From contig JAZSPB010000023.1 in assembly GCA_045537235.1 (NCBI GenBank), forward strand, positions 1-7,759: DNA of 7,759 bases, written 5' to 3'. A model generated the notes under the pieces. The model was not told the DNA's origin, searched no databases, and worked only from the letters and a program-made list of their open reading frames with translations. The position numbers and the translations under genes are program-made. This DNA comes from RGIG8775 sp045537235. GTDB lineage: Bacteria; Bacillota; Clostridia; Oscillospirales; CAG-272. Positions within the stretch are counted from its first letter, which is position 1, and every line of letters begins with the position of its first letter. This document shows, piece after piece, positions 1 through 6,062 of the stretch.

Positions 1-69
1 TGGTGGTATTCGCCGGGGCGGGCTCGCATTGGTGTGTGCGAACATGGTGCGGCAAACATTAATTTATCG
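1..69. repeat. Palindromic repeat element, copy 1 (partial, cut by the window edge)
   Basis: Bases 20-69 are the exact reverse complement of 2451-2500, a 50-bp perfect match. Within it, the 19-base arm at 33-51 (TGTGTGCGAACATGGTGCG) is also present in the same orientation at 2524-2542. The copy ends with TAATTTATCG, the same terminus as the complete element downstream of the fucosidase gene. Bases 1-19 do not match that element and are either its variable loop or unrelated flank. The other half would lie before base 1. Function is unknown; it resembles a dispersed extragenic palindrome or a small non-autonomous element. Confidence 0.85.
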
Positions 70-131
70 TTATACTCTAATATATTCTCTGCAAAATGTA
101 ACTATTCTACAAATTTATTTCCGAAATGTGC

Positions 132-160
132 TTGACATAAAAATAGCCATATGATAAAAT
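132..160 (+). promoter_or_regulatory. Sigma-A-type promoter of the fucosidase gene
   Basis: The -35 box is TTGACA at 132-137, and the -10 box is TAAAAT at 155-160, separated by exactly 17 bases. Transcription would start near 167, giving a leader of about 26 bases that carries only the ribosome binding site. A TATGAT at 150-155 overlaps the -10 region but lies too close to the -35 box. No clear operator or catabolite-repression site was recognised between the upstream repeat and this promoter. Confidence 0.75.
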
Positions 161-179
161 GCCTTTAAACAATGAACTT

Positions 180-185
180 AGGAGG
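180..185 (+). promoter_or_regulatory. Ribosome binding site that fixes the fucosidase start
   Basis: AGGAGG at 180-185 lies 7 bases before the ATG at 193. An in-frame ATG at 172 would place this Shine-Dalgarno sequence inside the coding region and has no such site of its own, so 193 is the likely start. Confidence 0.85.
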
Positions 186-192
186 TACGAAA

Positions 193-2403
193 ATGTATAA
201 GCTTAAATATGACCGTCCGGCTGCCCTCTTCTCGGAGGCGTTTGTCCTCGGAAACGGAAGCCTTGGCGCAACTGTTTACGGCGGCATTGAAAACGAACTC
301 ATTCGTCTTAACTGCGACACGCTTTGGTCGGGCACAGTAAGAAATGAGGACAGAAAAGTCCCCGAAGGATTTCTTGATACTATACGTAATCTTATTTTTG
401 ACGGCAAATACACAGAGGCGGGCGAATTTTCAAAAAACAATCTCCCCACCGACGACAGCGCAAGCTTTCTGCCGATGGGCAATCTGAACATTCGATTTGA
501 CAAGTGGTATAATGCCAAAAAATACAGCCGTACCCTTGATATTTCTACCGCAACTGCTGAGGTCAAGGCGGCTTTTGAAACATGGTCGTGGAGCAAAAAT
601 ATGAATCAGATCACTCGTAAATATTGGATCTCAAAGCCTCATGGTGTGATGATCTGTGAGATAGAGAGTGAAAAACTGATAAATCTTACGGTAAGCACCG
701 ATTGCGAGCTTGACTACAAGGTGACCGAGGGCGAAAACAGCCTTTTCGTCACGGGACGCGCCCCCTCGTATGTATTGACTACCGGACAGGTAAACAGTAG
801 TCCAAACACTCCGCCATACATCTATGAAAGCGACGACACAGTGCGCTTTTGCTACAGCATCACAGCTGTTTATGACGGCGGCTCTTGCCATGCCGCAAAC
901 GGAACTCTTTATGTCAGAGGCACGAAAAAGGTGACTTTTATAATCACCGCTGAAACTAATTTTGTGGCGTATAACAAAATTCCCGACAGGGAAAAGGACC
1001 TTGCCGCCGTTTGCCGCGCACGTACAGAAAAGGCAATAAGTGACGGAATTGACAAGGTATACTTCGATCACGTAGCCGACTACAAGTCACTTTTTGACCG
1101 TGTAGAGTTGAAGCTTGGTGGCAAGGAAAGTGACCTTACCACCGACCGCAGAATTGCCGAGTTCGATTCCGAAGACCCCGACCTTGGACTTGTTGAGCTT
1201 TTGTACCATTTCGGCAGATATCTTATGATATCTGCCTCCCGAGAGGGTACGCAACCCACCAACCTCCAGGGAATATGGAATCCGCAGATCATCCCCGATT
1301 GGCGTTCTAACTATACCACCAACATAAATACCGAGATGAATTATTGGATGGCGGAGGTCTGCAACCTCTCCGAGTGCCACGAGCCGCTTATGAAGATGAT
1401 AGAGGAGCTTTCTGTAGCGGGCGAAAGGACGGCTGAGAACATCTACGGTTGCCGCGGATTTGCGGTGCATCACAACGTAGACCTTTGGCGCAAGACCACC
1501 CCTGCAAACGGAAGTCCCGAATGGAACTGCTGGGCAATGGCGGGAGCTTGGTTATGCTCTCATCTCTGGCAGAAATATGAGTATTGCAAGGATCGCGATT
1601 TTCTTAAGAATACCGCTTTCCCGATCACCGAAAAAAGCGCGCGCTTCCTTTTGGACCTTCTCGTTGAGAACAAAGATGGATATCTCGTTACCGCCCCTTC
1701 TACCTCGCCCGAAAATCAGTTTAAAACCACAGTGGGAAATGCTTGTGTTTGTTACTCATCGGGTATGGATATGAGTATTATCCGTGAGAATTTTAACCAT
1801 CTTATCAAGATGCGTGACGAGCTTGGCATAAAGAGCGAGACAGCTGATGAGGCTGAAAAAGCGCTCAAAAAGCTCCGTCCGTTCGGCATAGACAGCAAGG
1901 GCAGACTTATGGAATGGAATGCAGAGTTTGACGAGCCTGAGCCGGGTCACAGACATTTCTCACATCTTTACGGAGTCTACCCCGGTGACTTGATAAAGGA
2001 AAGCGACACCGAGCTTTGGGAAGCGGCAAGAAGATCGCTTGATTACCGACTTTCCCGCGGCGGAGGTTATACGGGCTGGAGCTGTGCGTGGACAGTTTGC
2101 CTTATGGCTACCTTTGGCGACGGCGAAGAGGCTTGGAGGATGCTTTCAAAATTCTTCTCACAGTCGGTTCACGCCAATATGCTTGACAACCATCCGCCCT
2201 TCCAGATCGACGGAAACTTCGGCATTACAGCGGGTATTACCTCAATGCTCCTCCGTGAGAAAAACGGTGAACCGATATTCCTTCCCGCAATTCCCAAATC
2301 GTGGAAAAACGGTGAGATAAAAGGACTTCGCCTCACAAATAACCGTACGGTCTCCTTCAAGTGGGAGAACGGAGAAGTCGTTTATTCCGAAATTACAAAA
2401 TAA
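193..2403 (+). CDS. GH95-family alpha-L-fucosidase
   Basis: A 736-residue protein recognised as glycoside hydrolase family 95, whose members release alpha-L-fucose by inversion, mainly from Fuc-alpha-1,2-Gal ends of host glycans, milk oligosaccharides and plant xyloglucan. The N-terminal part (about 1-260) is the beta-sandwich typical of the family, with an early VLGNGSLGATVYGG motif. The alpha/alpha-barrel follows. The residues corresponding to the characterised active site are all present: N377 and N379 in TNINTEMNYW, the general acid E507 in TSPENQF, and D673 in FQIDGNFG. Length is near the usual 750-800 with short loops. There is no signal peptide or membrane segment, so it probably works in the cytoplasm on imported fucosylated oligosaccharides. 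It has its own promoter and a downstream hairpin, and is bracketed by inverted copies of a palindromic repeat. The broken AraC gene on the opposite strand downstream may once have regulated it. Family assignment is strong; the exact linkage is inferred, since some GH95 members act on alpha-L-galactosides. Confidence 0.93.
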   Translation: MYKLKYDRPAALFSEAFVLGNGSLGATVYGGIENELIRLNCDTLWSGTVRNEDRKVPEGFLDTIRNLIFDGKYTEAGEFSKNNLPTDDSASFLPMGNLNIRFDKWYNAKKYSRTLDISTATAEVKAAFETWSWSKNMNQITRKYWISKPHGVMICEIESEKLINLTVSTDCELDYKVTEGENSLFVTGRAPSYVLTTGQVNSSPNTPPYIYESDDTVRFCYSITAVYDGGSCHAANGTLYVRGTKKVTFIITAETNFVAYNKIPDREKDLAAVCRARTEKAISDGIDKVYFDHVADYKSLFDRVELKLGGKESDLTTDRRIAEFDSEDPDLGLVELLYHFGRYLMISASREGTQPTNLQGIWNPQIIPDWRSNYTTNINTEMNYWMAEVCNLSECHEPLMKMIEELSVAGERTAENIYGCRGFAVHHNVDLWRKTTPANGSPEWNCWAMAGAWLCSHLWQKYEYCKDRDFLKNTAFPITEKSARFLLDLLVENKDGYLVTAPSTSPENQFKTTVGNACVCYSSGMDMSIIRENFNHLIKMRDELGIKSETADEAEKALKKLRPFGIDSKGRLMEWNAEFDEPEPGHRHFSHLYGVYPGDLIKESDTELWEAARRSLDYRLSRGGGYTGWSCAWTVCLMATFGDGEEAWRMLSKFFSQSVHANMLDNHPPFQIDGNFGITAGITSMLLREKNGEPIFLPAIPKSWKNGEIKGLRLTNNRTVSFKWENGEVVYSEITK

Positions 2404-2411
2404 CACCCAAA

Positions 2412-2449
2412 AGGGGCTGTGCTCATTAAGAGTGAAGCCCCTGCTTTGT
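2412..2449 (+). terminator. Probable terminator after the fucosidase gene
   Basis: The stem AGGGGCT (2412-2418) pairs with AGCCCCT (2436-2442), and an inner CTC/GAG pairing extends it. It is followed by GCTTTGTT, which is only moderately T-rich. It begins 8 bases after the stop codon, so its position fits, but the T-tract is weak. The large palindrome that starts at 2451 could reinforce termination. Confidence 0.6.
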
Positions 2450-2450
2450 T

Positions 2451-2560
2451 CGATAAATTAATGTTTGCCGCACCATGTTCGCACACACCAATGCGAGCCC
2501 ACTGCCGTGGGGGGCTTAAGAGATGTGTGCGAACATGGTGCGCTAAATTATAATTTATCG
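2451..2560. repeat. Complete 110-bp palindromic repeat element, copy 2
   Basis: The ends are a perfect 10-bp inverted repeat, CGATAAATTA (2451-2460) and TAATTTATCG (2551-2560). Inside is a 19-bp perfect stem (2469-2487 with 2524-2542), and inside that an AGCC/GGCT plus CCAC/GTGG hairpin around 2496-2516. Bases 2451-2500 recur as a perfect inverted copy at 20-69. There is no room for a protein. The design (long cruciform-forming palindrome, defined termini, intergenic, multicopy) fits a MITE-like or REP-like element. No clear target-site duplication is visible: the flanks read TGTT and TTGC. Confidence 0.85.
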
Positions 2561-2580
2561 TTGCGGCGGTGCAATGTTAT

Positions 2581-3039
2581 TTAAGTGTCCTCGCGGCTGA
2601 AGGAGGGGGAGGCTCCCATCAGCTTTTTGTAGGTTCTTGAAAAATATGACAGCGACTCAAAGCCGCATTCGTACGCTGCTTCGGTTATACTCATTCCGTC
2701 GCGAATACAAAGCTCTGCTTTTTTACAACGCATAATGTTGATGTAGGTAAACAAGGTCTGTCCGGTGTAGCGCTTGAACGCTCTGGCAAGATGGTATTTG
2801 GTTATTCCACAGTCCTTGGCAAGTTCCTCAAGCGAGATGTGCTCGGTACAGTTTCCGTTCAGCCTATCAAGCACGCGCTTTACGTACTGCTCGGATGAAG
2901 AGGGATTGCGCGCTATGCCCGAGTTGTTTATCACGTGTTTGGAGCAAAGCTCTATGATCAGGGTCAAAACCGCGTTTCTCAGCTTAGCAACCGACAGGGA
3001 ACACTCCTCTTTGGTGTATTCGCTTGCGGCTAGGCGTAC
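2581..3039 (-). pseudogene. AraC-family regulator, C-terminal remnant
   Basis: The open frame encodes about 152 residues and ends with a TAA at 2581-2583. Both helix-turn-helix motifs of the AraC/XylS DNA-binding domain are present: the first around SLEELAKDCGITKYHLARAF, the second around SITEAAYECGFESLSYFSRT, followed by a GASPSFSRE end. The roughly 150-residue ligand-sensing cupin half is missing. Upstream of the HTH domain the frame stays open through EYTKEECSLSVAKLRNAV, which looks like the normal inter-domain linker, until it meets the integrase remnant. The only starts available are weak (for example TTG at 2967) with no convincing ribosome binding site. I therefore call it a pseudogene made by replacement of the 5' half. 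A free-standing HTH protein from an internal start cannot be excluded. Confidence 0.8.
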
Positions 3040-3095
3040 CTATAGCCCCACATGCCATTTGGAAGCTGATACACACCCGACGATGTTTTTGCCAT
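3030..3095 (-). pseudogene. Integrase (tyrosine recombinase) N-terminal remnant
   Basis: A 21-codon frame starts with ATG at 3095 behind a good ribosome binding site (AAGGAGA, complement of 3101-3107). It reads MAKTSSGVYQLPNG followed by MWGYRYA, then TAG. This resembles the first residues of the arm-type DNA-binding domain of Firmicutes transposon and ICE integrases, which typically begin with a short GVYQL-NG-WGYRF-like strand. The match ends at the junction with the AraC remnant, whose frame is open from 3039, so the two broken genes overlap by ten bases in different frames. The rest of the roughly 350-400-residue integrase is absent. The assignment rests on a short segment remembered from the family, so confidence is moderate. 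Confidence 0.6.
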
Positions 3096-3120
3096 AAGCC
3101 TCTCCTTTGATTAAGTTTTT

Positions 3121-3134
3121 ATGGAAGCTTCCAT
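3121..3134. promoter_or_regulatory. 14-bp perfect palindrome, possible protein binding site
   Basis: ATGGAAGCTTCCAT is a perfect inverted repeat 26 bases upstream of the integrase ATG. Its half-site TGGAAGC recurs inside the integrase remnant (3060-3066) and at 3475-3481. Position and sequence fit an autoregulatory operator or an integrase/excisionase binding site. No bound protein can be named. Confidence 0.4.
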
Positions 3135-3212
3135 TTTTCCAAGGCTGTCACAAAAGCCCACAAAGCTCCAAAAGCCTTACACACCAAGCCTTTTGATGCT
3201 GTGCTTACATAA

Positions 3213-3275
3213 AGCAACCGCGACGAAGCTCGTCACGGCAAGGTTCTTGAGGGTCTCCTTAACAGATACTTCAAG
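3213..3275. repeat. 63-bp dispersed repeat, copy 1
   Basis: Identical to 6345-6407 except for a central block of equal length: TTCTTGAGG at 3244-3252 here versus CGCCCCGAG at 6376-6384 there. The first part contains an imperfect hairpin, CCG-C-GACGA / TCGTC-A-CGG with an AGC loop (3219-3239). The second part reads GTCTCCTTAACAGATACTTC and onward on the + strand. No flanking sequence is shared. A terminator follows about 80 bases later. Confidence 0.9.
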
Positions 3276-3353
3276 TAAGCACCTTGCCGGTGCTGGCAAG
3301 AGGCTTCGCCCCTTACGCACCAAGGCTTGTGCGAACATAGCTTAACGCAATAC

Positions 3354-3390
3354 GACAGACGGAGTCTAAACAACACCGCCTGTCTTTTTT
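3354..3390 (+). terminator. Rho-independent terminator
   Basis: GACAGACGG (3354-3362) pairs with CCGCCTGTC (3376-3384) with one A-C mismatch, and six T's follow at 3385-3390. No protein-coding gene on the + strand ends just before it. It would terminate a transcript covering the 63-bp repeat or read-through from upstream. Confidence 0.7.
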
Positions 3391-3432
3391 CTGTCCTCAA
3401 GCCGCATTTTAGGCTCAAAATCTCCAAATTTG

Positions 3433-3493
3433 TGGAACTTTTATGGAACTTTCCACTTCTCAAATAGAGCCAAATGGAAGCTAAAATGGAAGT
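3433..3493. repeat. Cluster of TGGAA motifs, possible integrase arm-type sites
   Basis: Four same-direction copies of TGGAA(C/G)(C/T) begin at 3433, 3444, 3475 and 3487. The steps of 11, 31 and 12 bases are close to whole helical turns. The second copy also forms a dyad, TGGAACTTTCCA (3444-3455), resembling the palindrome at 3121-3134. A related copy lies within the integrase remnant at 3060. Short phased direct repeats at the end of an integrative element are typical of arm-type recombinase sites. That role is inferred. Confidence 0.4.
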
Positions 3494-3518
3494 CTGCATA
3501 TCGCGAAAATTTTTGCTT

Positions 3519-3745
3519 TCAATTCACCATGTGAGATATAATGCCGACAAGTCGGTTGCAATCGATTAGCTCCTTAAGTGCTGCGATCGCAAGGTGAAGC
3601 GAGTCATCATCAAGCGTTCCAAATCCTTCATCTATGAACATAATGTCGAGATGAACTCCGTCCGCTGATGATTGATTTTCATCAGAAAGACCCAATGCAA
3701 GAGCAAGAGATGCCTTGAAAGACTCACCGCCCGGAAATTTCGAAA
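3519..3745 (-). pseudogene. sbcC: SbcC-like exonuclease subunit, C-terminal ATPase remnant
   Basis: The fragment carries the C-terminal lobe of an SbcC/Rad50-type ATPase: the ABC signature region PGGESFKASLALALGLSD, a Walker B and D-loop segment (LDIMFIDEGFGTLDDDSL), and the LVGIISH switch histidine. In the intact protein of about 1,000 residues these lie at the very end and act with SbcD in hairpin and double-strand-end processing. Here the N-terminal Walker A half and coiled coil are absent, and the canonical L-S-G-G-E reads F-P-G-G-E. A TGA follows directly after SHMVN, removing the last stretch of the protein. The frame stays open to 3800 upstream, but that part no longer resembles the family and overlaps the promoter of the next gene. 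It is clearly a relic. Confidence 0.82.
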
Positions 3746-3772
3746 AATGTAAAATCCGTTTGGAAATTTGTG

Positions 3773-3824
3773 TTGCAAAAGCCGGGGAGATATGGTACAC
3801 TTTATATAAAGGTATAATGATACC
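3773..3824 (+). promoter_or_regulatory. Promoter region with a possible operator for the GH42-like gene
   Basis: Two arrangements are possible. TTGCAA (3773-3778), 17 bases, then TACACT (3796-3801) preceded by a TGG gives an extended -10 promoter. Alternatively TATAAT at 3813-3818 is a perfect -10 box but lacks a recognisable -35 box. The TATAAT sits inside the inverted repeat GGTAT-AATG-ATACC (3811-3824), and TTTATATAAA (3801-3810) is another short palindrome, so a repressor or activator site here is plausible. The -35 region lies in the degraded start of the SbcC remnant. Confidence 0.55.
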
Positions 3825-3856
3825 ACCCCTCGATAAACATCTCTTTGGAGGTCATT

Positions 3857-5899
3857 ATGAATAAATCTCAAACCCTTGAACTTCTAAAAAACAATCCCGT
3901 CTTTTGGTCTCGCCTCGGATTTTCCTACGATCCGCCGCTTTATCACGAGGACGGAACGCTTATCGTTTTTAATCCTACCTTTTCCGAGGCCGAAACACAC
4001 GCCTCCTTTACCGCTGCGAACGTGCGTATCCACACTTGTATTCTGCGGCTGGGTTGGGTGGGGGTCAACAAATACGATTACAGCCTCTGTGACCGTGTAT
4101 TGAAAGAAGTCTTTGAGAACGGGAAGGCAGAATATTTCATTCCCAGAATTACGTTGAACGTTCCCGTGGATTGGTGCCGCGAAAACCCCGAGGAGATCAC
4201 GGTGTTCCAAAACGGTCCTCGCGACGCGGAGGAGATCCGTGCGCTTGTGGGAACGCTCCGTCAGGACTATCTTGGCTACCGATCCGAAAAGGGGTATTAC
4301 AACTCCAACGGTTGGCAGGATACCCGTCCCAACGTGGACTGCCTTATCTCCAGACAGAGCTTTTCTTCTAAGAAGTGGATCGAGGATGCCTCCGAGGCAT
4401 TGAAGCGCTTGATCGATCATATTGAATCCTCGCCGTACGGGGATCGGATTCTCGCCTACCACATTGCCTACGGCGCTTGCGGCGAATCTATGATGTGGGG
4501 GCGTCAAAGCTCCTCTATGTGGGGTGACTACGGCATTGCGCACCAACGGCATTTTTACAATTACGCTCTCCGTAAATACGGTTCGAGAGAAGCGATTCTT
4601 GAGGCTTGGGGCTTGACTTCACTTGACGGCGATATTGTGCCGCCGCCTCATCTTCGTGAAAAAGCATATCATAAAACCAATGATCTATACCGCGACGAAG
4701 CGGCTGACCGATGGAGCATTGATTACGATCGGTTTATGAGTGAGATCAACGTGGACGCCTTGGAAGCCTTTGGGCGCGTGGTCAAGGAAAACACGGGGGA
4801 CAAGCCCGTAGGCGCGTTTTACGGCTACGTTGTTCATATGGCAAGAACCCCCTATACGGGACATTTAGGCTGGAAGCGGCTTCTTGACAGCCCCTATGTG
4901 GACTATTTTGCCGCGCCCAAATCCTATTACCGTTGCGGCCCCGGTGAGCCCGGCGGCGAAATGGCGCCCACCGTTTCGATCAACAAGCGCAAGCTGTGGC
5001 TTGACGAATGCGACAACCGCACCCATCTTTCCAACGAGGCATCCCAGTCCCCCTGCGCCAATGCAGAAGAAACGCACACGGTGCTGCTGCGCGAGCTTTG
5101 CAAAAACATCTCCCACGATTCGGGGCTTTGGTATATGGATCTCGGTGGAAACTGGTATGCCGACACTGATCTGATGCACTACGTTTCCACATTGATTCAC
5201 GCATCGGAGGAGGTAAGAAAGCAACCGCACGAAAGCGTTGCCGAAATTGCTGTTATCATTGATGAGGAAAGTATTCTGTACGCTCATCCCGACACCGTCC
5301 GTCCCGCCGAAAATCTTCTCCGCGAGCTTCAGCTGACGGGTGCGCCCATAGACGTTATCTTTTCCTACGATATTGACCGCATTGACTTGTCGAAAATTCG
5401 CCTTGCGGTGCTTCTTCATGCTTGCCGACTTGACGGCAACTATCTGAAGCGGCTTCGGAATGCCGCCCCAAACGCGCGTGTGATGTTTACAGGACGGTGC
5501 AATGCCAATGAGCTTGTGCTTCTTGATGTTGACGGTGAAAAGACACCCGAATACCGTATAGAAAAGGCAAACGGCGTGACACCTATCTTTGCCGACAGCG
5601 AAGGGCGAATCACCGTTGCCGAGGATGCCAACGGAAACTTTGTTTCGGGCACGCTCGATCTGACCTATTCGCAGCTTCGCACCCTTGTGGATCGCGCCGG
5701 TGTTCGCTGCTATGTCCCCGAGGGATGTGCGGTTTACGCTGACAACCGCATGATCTCCTTCTTCCCCAAAACAGATGTTCATTTTATTCCCAATATAGAA
5801 ACCGAAACTCCCTTGCGAAATCTTGTAACCGGACGCCCTTATGACAAGTCAAAGCCTTTACATCTTCTTGCCAAAAGCGGTGTTGCGTTTCTCCGATGA
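3857..5899 (+). CDS. GH42-like clan GH-A glycoside hydrolase (beta-galactosidase-like)
   Basis: A 680-residue protein. The ATG at 3857 is preceded by TGGAGG (3846-3851) at a 5-base spacing; an in-frame TTG at 3845 overlaps that site and is rejected. The first 450 residues read as a TIM-barrel hydrolase of the GH42 type. The likely acid/base is E210 in GDRILAYHIAYGACGE, and the likely nucleophile is E384 in KLWLDECDNRTHLS. Their 174-residue separation is close to that in characterised GH42 enzymes (141 and 312 in the Thermus A4 enzyme). Residues about 460-555 (EIAVIIDEESILYA onward) look like the Rossmann-like trimerisation domain of GH42, and a small beta domain ends the protein. The usual Asn before the acid/base Glu is Gly here, so it is probably a divergent relative rather than a standard GH42 beta-galactosidase, and its substrate is not certain. 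No signal peptide or membrane segment is seen. It is transcribed alone; no clear terminator follows. Confidence 0.75.
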   Translation: MNKSQTLELLKNNPVFWSRLGFSYDPPLYHEDGTLIVFNPTFSEAETHASFTAANVRIHTCILRLGWVGVNKYDYSLCDRVLKEVFENGKAEYFIPRITLNVPVDWCRENPEEITVFQNGPRDAEEIRALVGTLRQDYLGYRSEKGYYNSNGWQDTRPNVDCLISRQSFSSKKWIEDASEALKRLIDHIESSPYGDRILAYHIAYGACGESMMWGRQSSSMWGDYGIAHQRHFYNYALRKYGSREAILEAWGLTSLDGDIVPPPHLREKAYHKTNDLYRDEAADRWSIDYDRFMSEINVDALEAFGRVVKENTGDKPVGAFYGYVVHMARTPYTGHLGWKRLLDSPYVDYFAAPKSYYRCGPGEPGGEMAPTVSINKRKLWLDECDNRTHLSNEASQSPCANAEETHTVLLRELCKNISHDSGLWYMDLGGNWYADTDLMHYVSTLIHASEEVRKQPHESVAEIAVIIDEESILYAHPDTVRPAENLLRELQLTGAPIDVIFSYDIDRIDLSKIRLAVLLHACRLDGNYLKRLRNAAPNARVMFTGRCNANELVLLDVDGEKTPEYRIEKANGVTPIFADSEGRITVAEDANGNFVSGTLDLTYSQLRTLVDRAGVRCYVPEGCAVYADNRMISFFPKTDVHFIPNIETETPLRNLVTGRPYDKSKPLHLLAKSGVAFLR

Positions 5900-6062
5900 C
5901 AATTGAAGCCGTAAGGGACATAACAAACGAAAAAAGCATTAAGAAAACACAAACTTCCATACGCTCAAATAATAATCTCAATCGAAAAAATGGGCTGATT
6001 AAACATTCTGTTTCGCTTTGATAGGACGGATTGCCTTTGATAACACTTCAGCCTGAAAAGGA

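Larger units (their letters stand above)
3096..3518. other. Gene-free stretch with repeats and a terminator
   Basis: About 420 bases between the integrase remnant and the SbcC remnant carry no convincing gene. The stretch holds the integrase ribosome binding site, a 14-bp perfect palindrome (3121-3134), a run of short related AAGCC-containing segments between 3145 and 3195, the first copy of the 63-bp repeat (3213-3275), several hairpins (3283-3300 and 3316-3333), a terminator (3354-3390), and a cluster of TGGAA motifs (3433-3493). It could be the left-over end of the mobile element that supplied the integrase start. Confidence 0.6.

Noticed and set aside
172..192. Upstream ATG as the fucosidase start
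   Set aside because: The AGGAGG at 180-185 would then be coding; the ATG at 193 is ideally placed behind it.
20..2500. Insertion sequence with 50-bp terminal inverted repeats carrying the fucosidase as cargo
   Set aside because: There is no transposase between the inverted copies, and the downstream copy is itself a complete palindromic unit, so two independent small elements explain it better.
3213..3275. CRISPR repeat
   Set aside because: Only two copies, 3.1 kb apart, with no spacer array or cas genes.
3121..3345. A 74-codon + strand frame running through the first 63-bp repeat
   Set aside because: The repeat is also read in this frame at its second copy, but flanking residues have no similarity and there is no ribosome binding site; the shared peptide only reflects the DNA repeat.
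3884..4552. A 222-codon minus-strand frame within the GH42-like gene
   Set aside because: Antisense shadow with low-complexity translation and no translation signals.
4865..5782. A 305-codon open frame on the minus strand opposite the GH42-like gene
   Set aside because: Its translation resembles no family and lacks a ribosome binding site; it is a by-product of codon bias in the well-supported + strand gene.
5900..6062. Terminator or small gene after the GH42-like gene
   Set aside because: No convincing hairpin with a T-tract and no open frame with translation signals; only a weak promoter-like pair at 6018-6046.
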